A DNA stretch of 5,555 nucleotides from CAZBBC01 sp964489835 (GTDB taxonomy: Bacteria > Calditrichota > Calditrichia > JAJRVZ01): assembly GCA_964489835.1 (NCBI GenBank), contig CAZBBC010000217.1:1-5555 (forward strand). The letters are read 5' to 3'. Shown here in pieces: positions 5,517 through 5,555 of this stretch. The translations under genes and the position numbers were made by a program. Below the pieces are notes generated by a model. It was not told the DNA's origin and did not search any database. It was given only the letters and a program-made list of their open reading frames with translations. The stretch's first letter is position 1. Each line of letters begins with the position of its first letter.

Positions 5517-5555
5517 ATAATCTTAAAAAACATTTACGATTTTGATCAATTTATA

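Larger units (their letters stand above)
5167..5555. other. downstream intergenic region, no supported gene
   Basis: This stretch of 389 bases runs to the window edge. It holds an AT-rich inverted repeat (5192-5225), two GC-rich hairpins (5236-5316), a possible extended -10 promoter (5363-5371) and a CCACC-TAC-GGTGG palindrome (5504-5516). A 62-codon frame at 5357-5545 (ATG at 5372) contains one hydrophobic stretch but has no ribosome binding site, and I do not call it a gene. There is no clear U-tract terminator for the peptidase. Confidence 0.7.

Noticed and set aside
5357..5545. 62-codon frame (GTG at 5357, ATG at 5372) with a hydrophobic segment
   Set aside because: No ribosome binding site at either start, the GTG lies upstream of the possible -10 box, the frame's end contains a palindromic repeat, and no family is recognised. 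A small membrane protein cannot be excluded.

Overview
The window holds two protein genes on the + strand, both predicted to be exported, separated and followed by repeat-rich non-coding DNA. Position 2 to 1318 is the 3' part (nearly all) of a GH29 alpha-L-fucosidase whose start codon lies just left of the window. Position 2179 to 5166 is a complete M16C zinc metallopeptidase of the presequence-protease (PreP/Cym1/falcilysin) type with a Sec signal peptide. No RNA gene, CRISPR array, transposase or phage gene is visible.

The 860-base gap between the genes carries a probable transcription terminator behind the fucosidase. It then has a cluster of four short palindromes built on CCTC-GTA-GAGG (two in each orientation), a perfect TTGACA hexamer, a TACCTTTG box resembling the Bacteroidetes -7 element, and a MITE-like inverted repeat with CGTCATTGCGAG-type ends. 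That repeat finishes about 30 bases before the peptidase start codon, so it may lie in the peptidase leader. The 389 bases after the peptidase hold an AT-rich inverted repeat, a GC-rich island with two strong hairpins (one with a perfect 16-bp stem), a possible extended -10 promoter, and one more palindrome with a TAC loop.

Organism: this is inference only. AT-rich spacers with moderate-GC genes, a secreted GH29 enzyme with a probable lipoprotein signal, an exported PreP-like peptidase, and dispersed CGTCATTGCGAG and CCCCCGA...TCGGGGG repeats all suit an environmental Gram-negative bacterium of the Bacteroidetes/Chlorobi/Ignavibacteria/Calditrichaeota neighbourhood. The sequence does not fix the phylum.

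The two genes probably do not form one transcription unit, because a terminator-like hairpin and 860 bases lie between them. Fucose release from glycans and degradation of peptides could both serve scavenging of external polymers, but nothing in the sequence links them directly. I found no convincing new multi-gene system. The most unusual content is the density of three or four unrelated palindromic repeat types in about 1.2 kb of intergenic DNA.
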